In this document: one piece after another, positions 14,369 to 24,065 of the stretch
Layout of the letters: every line of letters starts with the position of its first letter
Position numbering within the stretch: position 1 is the first letter of the stretch
Source: Sorangium cellulosum
GTDB taxonomy: Bacteria; Myxococcota_A; Polyangia; Polyangiales; Polyangiaceae
Assembly: GCA_020720045.1 (NCBI GenBank)
Contig: DYPH01000072.1
Coordinates: forward strand, 1 to 32,168
Reading direction: 5' to 3'
DNA: 32,168 nt
Notes under the pieces: generated by a model
What the model saw: the letters and a program-made list of their open reading frames with translations, nothing else
What the model was told of the DNA's origin: nothing
Databases searched by the model: none
Position numbers and translations under genes: made by a program

Positions 14369-16837
14369 ATGAGCAAGAAGAACAAGCACCGCCAGCAGCA
14401 CCAGCAGGCCAAGGCGCCGGATTCCTCGTCGACGACTAGCGTCCCGCCGCTTATCGCGGCAACGCCGCAGACCCCCGAGGCCGCGCTCGCCACCATCGCA
14501 GCCGCCAACGAGACTGCCATTGCGGCAGCGACAGAGGCCGACTTGGAGATCGCTCTCGTCACGCCTCCGGCTGCCACGGCATCGACGCTCGACGTCGTCG
14601 CTACGGCCAAGCTGGTCGACGAGACGGTGGCGCTGTGTGGGGCCCGCGACGCACGCCTCGCTAAACGCGAGATGGAACTCGCCGCGCTGGAGGTGGACAT
14701 GCTTGCGCGCGACGAGGGACTGAAGGCGCGCGCGACGACTCTTGAGGAATCCGAGCGCACTCTCAAGGCGGACGGAGACGGGGTGAAGGAGGCTGAGGCG
14801 AGGCTTCATCTGCGAGAGCTCGACCTGCAAGGGCGCGAGAAGGTCATCCGAGACAGGGAGCTGAACGCGGAGGCGGGCTTCGCAGTCGAACGCAGGACCT
14901 CCCTGCAGCAGCTCGATAATGAGGCCGCAGCCCTGCGCGAAGAGCTGTCGAATGCGCGGGCGCAGATCTCGAGAGAACGTGCGGCATGGGAAGCCGAGCG
15001 CCGCGCCGAGGACGCGCGCAGGCGCGACGAGCACCGGCAGGCACTCGCCTCACACGAAGCGACGATCGCTGCAGGCGAGCGTGAAGGCGCCGAGCGGGTT
15101 CGGCTCGAACGCGAGCAGCTCACGAAGGACCGGGCGGACCTGAAGAAGCGAGCTACGCAGGTGGACCTCGAGCGAGATGTTCTGCGCGAGGACCGTGAGG
15201 CGTTCGATGAGCGCGTCGCCCGGCGAGCTGCCCATGAACTCGAGGCCGCGAAGGCCAAGCAGCGGGATCTCGAAGCCCGCCTGTTGAGCGCTCAGGCCGG
15301 GAGAGACGAGCTGTACGAGAAGCTGCGTCTGCGCGATGACGCAGAGCGTGCGCTCGGCAATCGCCCGCTCGAGGAGGTGAAGAGGGAGCTCGACGCGCTC
15401 GTGAAGGAGTGCGCCTCCCTGAAGGCGCAGCTCGCCAAGCGGCCCAACCAGGACGTCACGGAGCGGCTCGCCACGCTCGAGCGCGCGCAGGAGGACTGGG
15501 AGGCAGAGCGCGCGCGGCTCACGCAGGAAAGCGTCGCCGCGAGGACGGGACTGGCGAAGGCATCGATCGCCGTCACAGAACTCGAGACGCTCCGCGACCA
15601 GAAGGCTGCGTTGGAGAGCGCCCGGGACCTCCTGCACACGGCGCTCGAGGAGCTGCGCAAGGACGTCAACGAGCGCATTCGACGCGCCGACGGCGTGAGC
15701 CCGTTCCCGTCATGCAGCCAGATGGACGCCGACAGTGGGCTCCAGACCCAGACGCCCGTCACCGATGATATCTCGGACCTGAAAGCGTTCTGCCAGGACC
15801 TCCAGCACCGCATCGCCATCGATCCGGCCAACCCGGACAAGGTGCTGTTCTACGAGCTGCGGGACATCCGCTGCTTCTTGGGCGGCCTCGCGATGAGCCG
15901 ACTCCACCTGCTGCAAGGCATCAGCGGAACCGGCAAGACGAGCCTGCCCCTCGCGGTCGCGCGAGCGTTCGGCGCGGGCTCCACCCTCGTCGAGGTGCAG
16001 GCCGGCTGGCGCGATCGCCAGGATCTCGTCGGGCACTTCAACGCCTTCGAGCGGCGGTTCTACGAATCCGAGTTCCTGCAGGCGCTCTACCGCGCGCAGT
16101 GCCCTCGCTACTCAGGGCTCGTCAACATCGTCGTTCTCGACGAGATGAACCTCTCCCATCCCGAGCAGTACTTCGCTGACCTACTCTCGGCGCTCGAGCA
16201 GGATCCGCGCATCCAGAAGCTCGATCTCATGACGGCACCGGTCGAGCCTGCGCCGGCGCACCTCCGCAACGGCCGCACGCTCACGATCCCGCAGAACGTG
16301 TGGTTCGTTGGCACCGCGAACCACGACGAGACGACCAAGGACTTCGCGGACAAGACCTACGACCGCGCCCACGTGATGGAGTTGCCTCGCAACCGCGCGC
16401 AGTTCCAACCGCAGCGCCTGCCCGCGCGGGCGCCGGTCTCGTTCGACGCCGTGCGCACGGCGTTCGCCAAGGCGCAGCAGGCTCACGAGGCCAAGGCGAA
16501 GGATGCCTACTCGTTCGTTGACGGCTCTTTCGCAGACATCCTCGGGCGTCGCTTCGGTGTGGGTTGGGGCAATCGCCTCGAGCGCCAGATGCTCGACTTC
16601 GTTCCGGTCGTCGTCGCGGCTGGCGGAACGGTGGGGGAAGCGGTCGACCACATCCTCGCGACGAAGCTCCTGCGCAAGGTTCGCGATCGGCATGACACGC
16701 GGCCCGAGGATCTCACGGCCCTCAACGAGCGGATCGCGGAGGTTTGGCCGAAGCTGGACAAGACGGCAGGGCCGGTACGTTCTACGGCCATCGTTCGCGA
16801 AGAGCTGCGTCGACTCGGAGCAGAGGAAGAGGCGTGA
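14369..16837 (+). CDS. Coiled-coil McrB-like AAA+ NTPase, 822 aa
   Basis: Residues about 1-95 are low-complexity Ala/Thr/Gln-rich. Residues about 95-450 are a long, highly charged coiled coil (Glu/Arg/Ala-rich). Residues about 490-800 are a McrB-type AAA+ domain: Walker A GISGTGKTS (K523), AGWRDRQDLVGHFNAFERRF, Walker B VVLDEMNLSHPEQYFADLLS (D591-E592), and FVGTANHDETTKDFADKTYDRAHVMEL at about 646-672. The DEMNL.HPE.YF.DLLS.LE block and the GT.N.DE motif are diagnostic of McrB-like motors. McrB normally hydrolyses GTP, and the N.(D/E) motif is its nucleotide-specificity site. The usual DNA-reading N-terminal domain is replaced by the coiled coil. It overlaps the next gene by four bases. Confidence 0.92.
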   Translation: MSKKNKHRQQHQQAKAPDSSSTTSVPPLIAATPQTPEAALATIAAANETAIAAATEADLEIALVTPPAATASTLDVVATAKLVDETVALCGARDARLAKREMELAALEVDMLARDEGLKARATTLEESERTLKADGDGVKEAEARLHLRELDLQGREKVIRDRELNAEAGFAVERRTSLQQLDNEAAALREELSNARAQISRERAAWEAERRAEDARRRDEHRQALASHEATIAAGEREGAERVRLEREQLTKDRADLKKRATQVDLERDVLREDREAFDERVARRAAHELEAAKAKQRDLEARLLSAQAGRDELYEKLRLRDDAERALGNRPLEEVKRELDALVKECASLKAQLAKRPNQDVTERLATLERAQEDWEAERARLTQESVAARTGLAKASIAVTELETLRDQKAALESARDLLHTALEELRKDVNERIRRADGVSPFPSCSQMDADSGLQTQTPVTDDISDLKAFCQDLQHRIAIDPANPDKVLFYELRDIRCFLGGLAMSRLHLLQGISGTGKTSLPLAVARAFGAGSTLVEVQAGWRDRQDLVGHFNAFERRFYESEFLQALYRAQCPRYSGLVNIVVLDEMNLSHPEQYFADLLSALEQDPRIQKLDLMTAPVEPAPAHLRNGRTLTIPQNVWFVGTANHDETTKDFADKTYDRAHVMELPRNRAQFQPQRLPARAPVSFDAVRTAFAKAQQAHEAKAKDAYSFVDGSFADILGRRFGVGWGNRLERQMLDFVPVVVAAGGTVGEAVDHILATKLLRKVRDRHDTRPEDLTALNERIAEVWPKLDKTAGPVRSTAIVREELRRLGAEEEA

Positions 16838-19038
16838 GCATTCGAGTCCACGACCGACTCGGCGCCATCGGCGAAGCGCGCAGCGGTGTTGCGCTACTCG
16901 GTCGCTTCGTCGTGCGCGAGAGCGCCCCGGGCGAACTGTTCATGAACTCGCTCCCGGCGTGCGACGGGATGTTCCTGGTGCCGGAGTCGGGTGGGCGCTG
17001 GCATCTGCTGCGAGTCGCCGAGCGCGTCGACGGCACCTTCGCGCGCGCTCAGATGCTTGACCCGCTGGACGTCGCGAGCATTCGAACGGTCGGGCGTAGC
17101 CTGGGCGAGGTAGTCGCCCAAGGCGGGACGTGGCTCGATGTGCTTGACGTCTCGCCGTTGGTCCCGGGCATGTCGAACCGCGCGGAGTTTCAGCGTTTCG
17201 AGCAACTGCTCAAGGAGAACGTCGGGCATCTCGAAGAGGTGTGCCGGAGGCCGCGCACCCACCTGCGCGTCGAGGTCGAGCGGATGGCCGTCTCGCGTGC
17301 CCGGCGATTTCCGGCGCAGGCTGCGAACTACCTCGCCGCGCACACGGAGGACTGGGAACGGCCGACTCTGCGCTCCGTCGTGCCCAAGAGGATTCTTGCC
17401 ACGGTGCGTGAGGACCAGTTCGACATCTACGAGAACCGCGTCGCGGTCCGGCTCGTCGACCACGTCGTGGTGTACCTGCGCCGGCGCGTTCACGAGGTGA
17501 CGCGGCTTCTGCGTGTGTTCGGGGAGGCGGCTGGGAACCACGACGCGGCAGCAGGTGGCTCGCACTGGCGTCAGAGGCGCATCTATCGGCTGTGGGGAGA
17601 GACGCTCGACGCGAGCGAGGCGAAGCGGAAGGCTGAGCGTACCCTCGGGCAACTGAAACACCTCCTGTTCACGATCTCCGGGCTGAAGGACTCCGTGCTC
17701 TACCGCGAGGTCCCGCGACGGGCGACAGTTGGCACTACGCTCACGATGACGAACATCCTCAGTGACGACGCCCACTACCGGCGCGTTGCTGAGCTGTGGC
17801 TCGAGTGGGCTCGGCTCGGCCAGGAGCAGGCCGTCCGGCCGCGCGCGTACTTCGAGGAGATGCAGGACCTCTGTCGCTCGTTCGACAGCTTCGCGCTGCT
17901 GTTGACGCTACGGGCGCTCGACCAGCTCGGGTTCGAGCCGACCGACCTGGAGCGGTCGCTCTCCCATCGCGAGGTCGAGGTGCGTCACGGCTCGCGGGTC
18001 GTGCGCTTGTCGTGGGCCACGACGTCCGGTGCGATATCGCTTCAAGGGGATGGCGTCGAGCCGCTGCGCATCGTTCCGCTCTGTAGCTCCCTCGCGGCAC
18101 TCGATGATGAGCAGCTTCGCGGCGTGCTCGCCGACGCTGATGCGCACGCTGGCACTGGCACGACGACGGTCATCCTCTACCCGTCACCTTCCGATGCCGC
18201 TGCGTTCGAGCACCTCGCCCCGGAGCTTGCAGGGCGGCTCCGGTCGCTTGCCCATGAGGCCGGAAGAGAGGGCCGGCGAGGAGTCGGCTTCTTGCCGGTG
18301 TCCCCGTGGGACATCGGCAGCGTGGAGCGAATGACACGCCAGCTTCGCTGGGTGACAACCGCCCCGACGTACCTCGCGTACCCCCCAACGATCGCGCGGC
18401 CGGAGCTGTCGGACATCAGTCGCGAGCAGACTTGGCTCGCGGTGGTCGGCGAGACCGTGCGGGTGCTTCGGCCCCCCCTCGACAGCGAGTCGCTCGATCC
18501 CGGTCGCCTCGTCAGCGAAGCGAGCGCTCGGCTTGAGCAGTTCAAGAAGGAGCGCGAGGTCGTTTCCCTTCAAGGGCGCGAGGCAGTTCGTGAAGGTGAG
18601 AGAACGCGCAACATCAACGCGCGCAAGAAGGAGTTACACGCGGACATCACCGACGCGGAGAAGCGGCTCAATGCGCTTCAGCGTTTCGAGTTGGATCTTG
18701 GGCAGGCACTCGAAGTCGTCCGGGACCTGCTGTCGTGTCCGACGTGCGATCGACGCGCAGACGCGCGCCGAGACTTCCACCCGATGGGCCAGCACTTCTC
18801 CTGCACCTGCTCTGACTGTTCGACGACGTGGGGGACGATTGCTTGCGGTCGCTGCTCGAAGTCGATCCCCGTGCTGCGGCTCCACGGAACTGCTTGGACG
18901 ACAATGGCTGGCGAGCCGGGGTGGATCGACCGGATGCTGGGTGCCGACGTGCTCGCGGTGCCCCGGGTCGTTGGCTCGGAGATCGGGTTCGTGTGCCCGT
19001 CCTGCGGCGACGGCCGTGGTGATTCGGTCGACGCGTAG
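16834..19038 (+). CDS. DUF2357/McrC-partner-like protein with zinc ribbons, 734 aa
   Basis: GTG 16834 overlaps the McrB-like stop (GTGA) and has AGAGGAAGAGGC just upstream. An earlier ATG at 16744 in the same frame lies in the McrB-like gene and is unlikely. FDIYENRVAVRLVDHVVVYLRRR at about 192-214 resembles the DUF2357 core (ENR..K..), a family encoded beside McrB-like motors in place of McrC. A coiled coil spans about 560-630. The C-terminus holds several zinc knuckles: CPTCDRRA, CTCSDC, CGRCSKS and CPSCGDG (about 635-730). I cannot find a PD-(D/E)XK nuclease signature, which many McrC-like partners carry. It likely assembles with the McrB-like motor and reads nucleic acid through the zinc ribbons. 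The DUF2357 assignment is moderate. Confidence 0.78.
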   Translation: MSIRVHDRLGAIGEARSGVALLGRFVVRESAPGELFMNSLPACDGMFLVPESGGRWHLLRVAERVDGTFARAQMLDPLDVASIRTVGRSLGEVVAQGGTWLDVLDVSPLVPGMSNRAEFQRFEQLLKENVGHLEEVCRRPRTHLRVEVERMAVSRARRFPAQAANYLAAHTEDWERPTLRSVVPKRILATVREDQFDIYENRVAVRLVDHVVVYLRRRVHEVTRLLRVFGEAAGNHDAAAGGSHWRQRRIYRLWGETLDASEAKRKAERTLGQLKHLLFTISGLKDSVLYREVPRRATVGTTLTMTNILSDDAHYRRVAELWLEWARLGQEQAVRPRAYFEEMQDLCRSFDSFALLLTLRALDQLGFEPTDLERSLSHREVEVRHGSRVVRLSWATTSGAISLQGDGVEPLRIVPLCSSLAALDDEQLRGVLADADAHAGTGTTTVILYPSPSDAAAFEHLAPELAGRLRSLAHEAGREGRRGVGFLPVSPWDIGSVERMTRQLRWVTTAPTYLAYPPTIARPELSDISREQTWLAVVGETVRVLRPPLDSESLDPGRLVSEASARLEQFKKEREVVSLQGREAVREGERTRNINARKKELHADITDAEKRLNALQRFELDLGQALEVVRDLLSCPTCDRRADARRDFHPMGQHFSCTCSDCSTTWGTIACGRCSKSIPVLRLHGTAWTTMAGEPGWIDRMLGADVLAVPRVVGSEIGFVCPSCGDGRGDSVDA

Positions 19039-19092
19039 AGCGAAAGTGCGACGCCCTGCCGGGCGAGTCCGCCGCGGCGGCGAAGGGACACG

Positions 19093-20631
19093 ATGCAGAC
19101 ATTCTGGAACTCAGGCGAGCGAGACAAGATCAAGGGACTCGACGTCCTTGGTCTCCGGCAGCTCGACCAGGGGATCGAGCGCCAGTGGGTCTCGGGCATC
19201 ACGACGATCTCGTTCCGCGCGCGCTACCTGTCGCTGCTCCCCTGGGTGATCGCCGAGCACTACTCGGGTCAGCTGCAGCATGGGTCCGGGACGGCGAAGC
19301 ATGACGAGGACGGGCTCGTGGCAGTGCTGCGCCGCCTTGAGTTCATCGTCCTCGCCGCGTCTCTCCGCGACGCGAAGCCGGGCGAGCGCGGCGGGACGTT
19401 CGGCGTGCTCGGGTCCGACCTCTACGCTGCCTCCATCGGCGAGCTGGAGAGCGCAGGCGCCGTTGTCGTTCCCGCGGATCGCGGTGGTGCCTCGCTGGGC
19501 ACGTACGTGATGCCTTGTCGTTCGTTCGGCCTGCTCGAGACGGGCGTCGACGACTTGCCGGTGCGGATCCCTCCGCGTGGCCAGGCGCTACAGCGCGCGA
19601 GATCGGGCGTGCTCGCCGGGTCACGGGTGGCCAAGTGCATCCTGAAGGGCGGGACGCTTTCGCTCGGCGACCTGGATGGCGAAGCGCAGTACTTCTCCGT
19701 GAACAGCCTCGGCGCCATCGAGGAGGAGCGTAGTGTTCTCGAGGACGCTCTGCTCCGACCGCACGTGCAGACCGAGGAGACCCTCGGAACGTACGAACGA
19801 TTCCTTGCGACAAGTCAGTGGGCGTTCAAGGCGCTCGATGGCCACGCGATGTCCTCCAGCGAGCTCATCCTCGACGCCTACCTGGCGGCATCGAGCGGGG
19901 CCTCCTCGACAGCGGTCACGCTTGCCTGGACCGAGTACGAGCTGCGTCGCCGGGGGCACTTCGCCGTCGAGCTGCTGCTGAGCAGCTTGGCGGACACGCT
20001 GATGGATCTCACCGAGGCAACCGTCGACCAAGTCGTCGATGCGTGGGACGACGACGCGCCTCTGCCAGAGGTCGTCGCCACCGCAACCGGTTGGAGCGGG
20101 TCATCGTTCAAGGACACCGTCGCTGACCTGGCCGCCTCGGTCCCGAGCGACGCATTTCTTGTCGGTCCCCTGCGCGGATCGGTTGCCCGCTCCCTCACGA
20201 GTCGCGCGCGCACGCTCTACGCCTGCGCCCTGCTGCTGGCGTGCAGGAAGCAGACGGAGGAACTCCGCAAGACCGCGCGACTTCCGGCGCGACGAAGCTA
20301 CCTGGAGCGCGTCTTCGGCATTCTCGACGAGGCCGACACGCGGCCACTGTCCGAGACGACCAAGCGTCTGCTGCGCGAGGTCGTCGTCGAAGCCCATCTT
20401 TCCACGACACTTCGCAAGATGAGCCAAGGCCAGAAGTGCTCGTTGCGCTTCTATCCCGAGGGGGCGCTGCTTCGACCGACAGGGACACCGGTGGCGGCCG
20501 GGTTCAGCGGCGACCGGCTGGGCAACGTCCTCGGAATCTGGGCGGATCTCGGGGTGCTCGAGAGAGCCGACGGCGCGCGCTTCAACCTGTCCGACTACGG
20601 ACGCAGCTTGGCCGGGAGGCTCGCGCAATGA
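19093..20631 (+). CDS. Unknown operon protein, 512 aa
   Basis: The ATG at 19093 follows GAAGGGACACG. The protein begins [20 protein letters not shown] and continues [20 protein letters not shown], then [15 protein letters not shown]. This N-terminal block looks strongly conserved in character, and I believe similar hypothetical proteins exist, but I know no function. The rest is helical with scattered aromatic residues, ending in SLAGRLAQ. There is no recognisable catalytic motif, signal peptide or membrane span. A 54-base gap with no terminator separates it from the DUF2357-like gene. It overlaps the PLD gene by four bases (ATGA), so its product probably works with the PLD protein. Confidence 0.75.
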   Translation: MQTFWNSGERDKIKGLDVLGLRQLDQGIERQWVSGITTISFRARYLSLLPWVIAEHYSGQLQHGSGTAKHDEDGLVAVLRRLEFIVLAASLRDAKPGERGGTFGVLGSDLYAASIGELESAGAVVVPADRGGASLGTYVMPCRSFGLLETGVDDLPVRIPPRGQALQRARSGVLAGSRVAKCILKGGTLSLGDLDGEAQYFSVNSLGAIEEERSVLEDALLRPHVQTEETLGTYERFLATSQWAFKALDGHAMSSSELILDAYLAASSGASSTAVTLAWTEYELRRRGHFAVELLLSSLADTLMDLTEATVDQVVDAWDDDAPLPEVVATATGWSGSSFKDTVADLAASVPSDAFLVGPLRGSVARSLTSRARTLYACALLLACRKQTEELRKTARLPARRSYLERVFGILDEADTRPLSETTKRLLREVVVEAHLSTTLRKMSQGQKCSLRFYPEGALLRPTGTPVAAGFSGDRLGNVLGIWADLGVLERADGARFNLSDYGRSLAGRLAQ

Positions 20632-23366
20632 GGAGCGACCTTCTCAAGGCGATCGCCGGCAGCAAGGAGGTCACGAACGCGATCATCCTCACGCACAACA
20701 TCGACTTCGTCTTCCTCCAGACCGTCGTGCTCGCCGCGTTCCGGAAGTGCGGGCATCCAACCATCACCGTCTTCGCAGACGCCCAATGCGCGGCGGAATC
20801 GTTCGCGCACCAGGCGCCCGTGCTCGACGGGCTCGGCGTCCGCTACCGCGTCGTGCCGGTCGCGATGTCGCCCGGCTTCCGGTTCCACCCGAAGGCAGTT
20901 CTTCTGTCGGGAGAGAAGGAGGCCACGCTGTTCGTCGGAAGCGGGAACCTCACCTTCGGGGGGTGGAGGGAGAACGCCGAAGTCTGGATGCGGTTCGATG
21001 CGACGGTAGATGGCGCCGCCGTCTTCGGCGAGTTCAACCACTACTCACAGAAGATCCTGGAGCGCGTGCCACTTGCCGATGCCATCAAGGAGGAACTGAC
21101 GGAGGCCTTCGACACGGCGACAAGACGCTGGCTGTCGGAGGAACGGCCGTCGACCTCGCCGACCTTGCTGGGGCGCGCCGGGAGTGGCGCATCTCTCCTG
21201 GAATCGTTCCAGGGCGTGAAGGGCATTGAGCCGATCGACGAGCTCGTCGTGTGCTCGCCGTACTTCGACGCCGAGGGGGCTGCGCTGCACGCGCTCATCG
21301 AGCAGACGGCCGCAAGCCGCGCCACCGTTCTCTGCCAGCCTTCTGGATCGACGCTCACTCGCAAGGCGTTCGATGCGGCGGGCGGAACGACGAACCTCCA
21401 GCAGGTGTCGTTTGAGCACGTGTCGGTCGATGGAGAAGCGAGGGCCGCGTTCATCCACGCCAAGTTCTACGGGCTACTGCGCGGCGGTGAGGCGCTGGTG
21501 ATCGCGGGGAGCGCGAACTGTTCGCGAGCCGCGCTTGTCGCGAGCGGCAGCGCTGGCAACGCCGAGCTGATGGCGCTGCGCCGGATGCCCGTGGCCGACT
21601 TTGAGAGTTCTCTCGTTGGAGAGCTTCAGCGCATCCCCGCGCCGGCTGTGCTCGCCGAAGCCTCGCCGGAGCCGGATGACCTATCATTCGCGACGACCCT
21701 CCGCGTGCTCGCGGCCCGCTTCGAGTCGGGGACCCTGCTGATCGGCTTCGCACCCGCGCGTGCCGAGGTCCGCTCGTGCGAGGTCGACGGTGCGAAGGTC
21801 CGCTTCTCGCTCGCCGAGCCCGGGATCATGAGCGCGGCTTGCTCGGTCGAGCCTCGCTCGGTCCGGCTCGAAGGTCTGCTCGACGGCGACGGCACATGGT
21901 CGGCACCGGCGTGGGTTGACCACGAACGGCATCTTCGCGCCTCTGCGCGAGGCCGCAGTCTCGCGGACAGCATTCGGGCTCGCATGCAGCCCGGCGGGTG
22001 GAACGTAGCCGCGTGGGCCGACGTCATGGACGTCTTCTGCAAGCACCTCACCTACATGCCGACGCGCGACTCCGGGCGAGCCGCCGCGACGGCCTCCGGC
22101 GCCGACGGCGCTGACGGGGGCACGTTCTCGTTCACAGACGTGTTCTCGAGCAGCTACCAGGCACCGGCCCTGAGTGGTCTCGGGCCGCTGCTCGTGAAGC
22201 TCGACGGCGGCAAGGAGCGCTCGCTCCAGCAGCTCCTGCTCCGCTGGTTCGGCGTGGTGAACGAAGTCGAGGAAGCCGAAGGAACTGTGGCCGCGGATGG
22301 CGACGACGACGGCGACGACGACGTGGACCGGCCCGAGGTTCTTCCCGCCGCACGCAAGCGCGTCGCCCCGCCTCCCCTGACGGAGGCGGACAAGCGCCGA
22401 ATCCAAAAGGTGCTTCAGCAGGTCGAAGACGCGATGACGACGGAGCAGTTCCTCGCGGAGCGTCGCCCGGAACTGCTCGCGGCAGACCTGAAAGTCGCAG
22501 CGGTCTTGCTTCGCACCGGCCTGCGTGAAGGGTGGCTCGGTGCGCACGAGTTCTTCCAGGCCACCCATCGCATCTGGGCCTCATTGTTCTTCTCCGGCAG
22601 TCCGGACGCGAACCAGGGCTGGCTGGAGTACCGGCTGCGACACGCCGAGGACACGACGGCGTTCGTTGCCGCAGTCCGCTCGCCCGAGTTGGCCGCGGCC
22701 CTGCTCGGTTGGGCGTTCGCCGTAGTTCCAGAGGAGGCTTCGCCGACGTCAGCTCGGTTCCACCTTGCTGTCGCCCTTGCCGTTGCTCGGCTTCCTTGGC
22801 TCTGGGACACCGGCGACGAGGCGGCGGTCGCCAGAGAGCTTGAGATCCTGCTGGCACACACCGGAGTTCCCGAGGCAAGCAGCGCAGCGCCCGTGAGAGA
22901 GGCATGGGAGCGGATGCTGCGCAGAGGGCACGCCCTCCTGCGTCTTGAGGATGCCGCCAAGGCCGTCCCGCTGGCTGCGCTCCGCGCCCGGATTCGGGCT
23001 CCGGAGCTGCTCGCAGGCGACCTGCTTTGGCAGGGCGCTGCCGGCTACTGCGTCGTCACGAAGGCCACTCCTCGGCTCGAGGGGCAGAAGGTGCCGGTCT
23101 TGCGGCTGCAGAACCAGTCGGAGGAATCGCACTTCGTGGCGCCGTACACGATGCCGATCGGGTCCTTGCTCGAGGAGGCGGTGCTCCCTCCGTCACCCGG
23201 GTTCAGCACCGAACCGAGGCGGGTGCTCCGCGAGTTCCTGGACGAGCTGAGGAGCGGTCTCGGCGCCGTGTCGGCGGCCTCCGCTGCCGAGCCCGCCAGC
23301 GGCCATGCTGCGAAGCCCGGCCAGCGTCGTTCGAAGGCGCCGAAGGTCACCCCACCAGCTTCTTGA
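20628..23366 (+). CDS. Phospholipase D-like (PLDc/HKD) putative nuclease, 912 aa
   Basis: Two PLD half-motifs are present: FHPKAVLL followed by [11 protein letters not shown] (H87, K89, GSGN 105-108), and [10 protein letters not shown] followed by [12 protein letters not shown] (H277, K279). Each gives an HxK...GSxN catalytic set, as in PLD-type nucleases such as those fused to helicases in defence systems. The first Asp of a canonical HKD box is not conserved, as in many nuclease members. The N-terminus ([18 protein letters not shown]) is the strand-helix start of the fold. The C-terminal 550 residues are helical and unassigned, with an acidic stretch ([14 protein letters not shown]). ATG 20628 overlaps the previous stop (ATGA). 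The open frame extends upstream to 20241, but that part is a shadow of the previous gene. This is the only clear nuclease candidate in the operon. Its end overlaps the convergent phage-like gene by 20 bases. Confidence 0.88.
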   Translation: MRSDLLKAIAGSKEVTNAIILTHNIDFVFLQTVVLAAFRKCGHPTITVFADAQCAAESFAHQAPVLDGLGVRYRVVPVAMSPGFRFHPKAVLLSGEKEATLFVGSGNLTFGGWRENAEVWMRFDATVDGAAVFGEFNHYSQKILERVPLADAIKEELTEAFDTATRRWLSEERPSTSPTLLGRAGSGASLLESFQGVKGIEPIDELVVCSPYFDAEGAALHALIEQTAASRATVLCQPSGSTLTRKAFDAAGGTTNLQQVSFEHVSVDGEARAAFIHAKFYGLLRGGEALVIAGSANCSRAALVASGSAGNAELMALRRMPVADFESSLVGELQRIPAPAVLAEASPEPDDLSFATTLRVLAARFESGTLLIGFAPARAEVRSCEVDGAKVRFSLAEPGIMSAACSVEPRSVRLEGLLDGDGTWSAPAWVDHERHLRASARGRSLADSIRARMQPGGWNVAAWADVMDVFCKHLTYMPTRDSGRAAATASGADGADGGTFSFTDVFSSSYQAPALSGLGPLLVKLDGGKERSLQQLLLRWFGVVNEVEEAEGTVAADGDDDGDDDVDRPEVLPAARKRVAPPPLTEADKRRIQKVLQQVEDAMTTEQFLAERRPELLAADLKVAAVLLRTGLREGWLGAHEFFQATHRIWASLFFSGSPDANQGWLEYRLRHAEDTTAFVAAVRSPELAAALLGWAFAVVPEEASPTSARFHLAVALAVARLPWLWDTGDEAAVARELEILLAHTGVPEASSAAPVREAWERMLRRGHALLRLEDAAKAVPLAALRARIRAPELLAGDLLWQGAAGYCVVTKATPRLEGQKVPVLRLQNQSEESHFVAPYTMPIGSLLEEAVLPPSPGFSTEPRRVLREFLDELRSGLGAVSAASAAEPASGHAAKPGQRRSKAPKVTPPAS

Positions 23367-23649
23367 GCATCGCCATCCCCCGCTCGGCCTCGGCCGGCGT
23401 CGCGTCGGCCAGCTCGAGGTACACGCGGCCGCGGGCGTCGTAGAAGCTCTCGGTCTGGACGATCCACCGCTCCCGCTCGGGCGTGGCCAACTCGACGTCG
23501 GCGGCGAGCTTGTGGAGCGAGGCGCTCACCAGGCGGTGGCTCGTGCCCTTCGCGAGCCGGATCTCGATCTGCGGCTCGGCCGTCCCGTAGCGGCTCTCGC
23601 CCTGGCTCACCGTCTTCGTCGTCTGCGTGTTCTGGCTCGTGGTCCGCAT
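23347..23649 (-). CDS. Hypothetical small protein, 100 aa
   Basis: Start ATG 23649 is preceded on the minus strand by GAGGA, 6 bases before the start, inside an AACGCGAGGACGACG leader that also precedes the amidoligase gene. The product begins MRTTSQNTQTTKTVSQGESR. The rest has alternating strand-like segments (PQIEIRLAKGTSHRLVSASL, DVELATPERERWIVQTESFYDARGRVYLEL) and a final helix. I do not recognise it. The open frame extends upstream into the repeat element, but that part is unlikely to be translated. It is the last gene of the minus-strand cluster and meets the PLD gene tail-to-tail. Confidence 0.65.
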   Translation of the reverse strand: MRTTSQNTQTTKTVSQGESRYGTAEPQIEIRLAKGTSHRLVSASLHKLAADVELATPERERWIVQTESFYDARGRVYLELADATPAEAERGMAMLKKLVG

Positions 23650-23691
23650 CGTCGTCCTCGCGTTCTGCAGGGCGGCTCGTCGCCCGTTGCG

Positions 23692-23787
23692 AGGGACATA
23701 CAGGCTTCGGTTCGCGCCCCTAGCAAGGCCAAGAACGTCTGTTTCCGATGTCTTTTCCAGCGGTTGGAATAGCCGCGAGGTTCCGCG
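23692..23787 (-). repeat. Upstream element R1 (four-copy family)
   Basis: On the minus strand the core reads CCTTGCTAGGGG...GAAGCCTGTATGTCCCTCGC. It lies about 45 bases upstream of the ATG at 23649. The TTG (in TTGCTA at 23721-23726) and TGTATG (23697-23702) boxes are 18 bases apart. R1 and R2 (25961-26060) also share about 50 bases further upstream (GGCTATTCCAA and GAAAAGACATC). Confidence 0.75.
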
Positions 23788-23822
23788 CCCTTCGGGCCGC
23801 CGAGCCGACGGAGGCCGACGGC

Positions 23823-24065
23823 CTACATCCGACGCGTGAGCCCGGTGCGGAGCATCTCGGCCACGAGCGACGCGGCCAGCTCCTCGTCGGTCCCGCCCTT
23901 CACGTCGAGCTCGACCTCCTCGAACTTGCGCGCGTTGGCGATCACCCACTCGATGTACTTCGGCACCGTGAAGTCCTCGACGCCGAACGCAATGTCCTGC
24001 ATCGCCTTCACGATCTGCAGGGCGGTGCCTTGGAACACGCGCCCGTCTCTCATCACGATCTTCAT
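23823..24065 (-). CDS. Hypothetical small phage-type protein, 80 aa
   Basis: ATG 24065 overlaps the stop of the upstream gene (ATGA). The product starts [20 protein letters not shown] and continues [21 protein letters not shown]. It ends in an acidic then basic helix ([20 protein letters not shown]). I do not recognise a named family. The tight coupling to the GGCT-like gene indicates that it is expressed with the amidoligase cassette. Confidence 0.7.
   Translation of the reverse strand: MKIVMRDGRVFQGTALQIVKAMQDIAFGVEDFTVPKYIEWVIANARKFEEVELDVKGGTDEELAASLVAEMLRTGLTRRM

Noticed and set aside
20241-20627. Upstream extension of the PLD protein
   Set aside because: It overlaps the previous gene entirely and reads as low-complexity; the ATGA-coupled ATG at 20628 is the better start.
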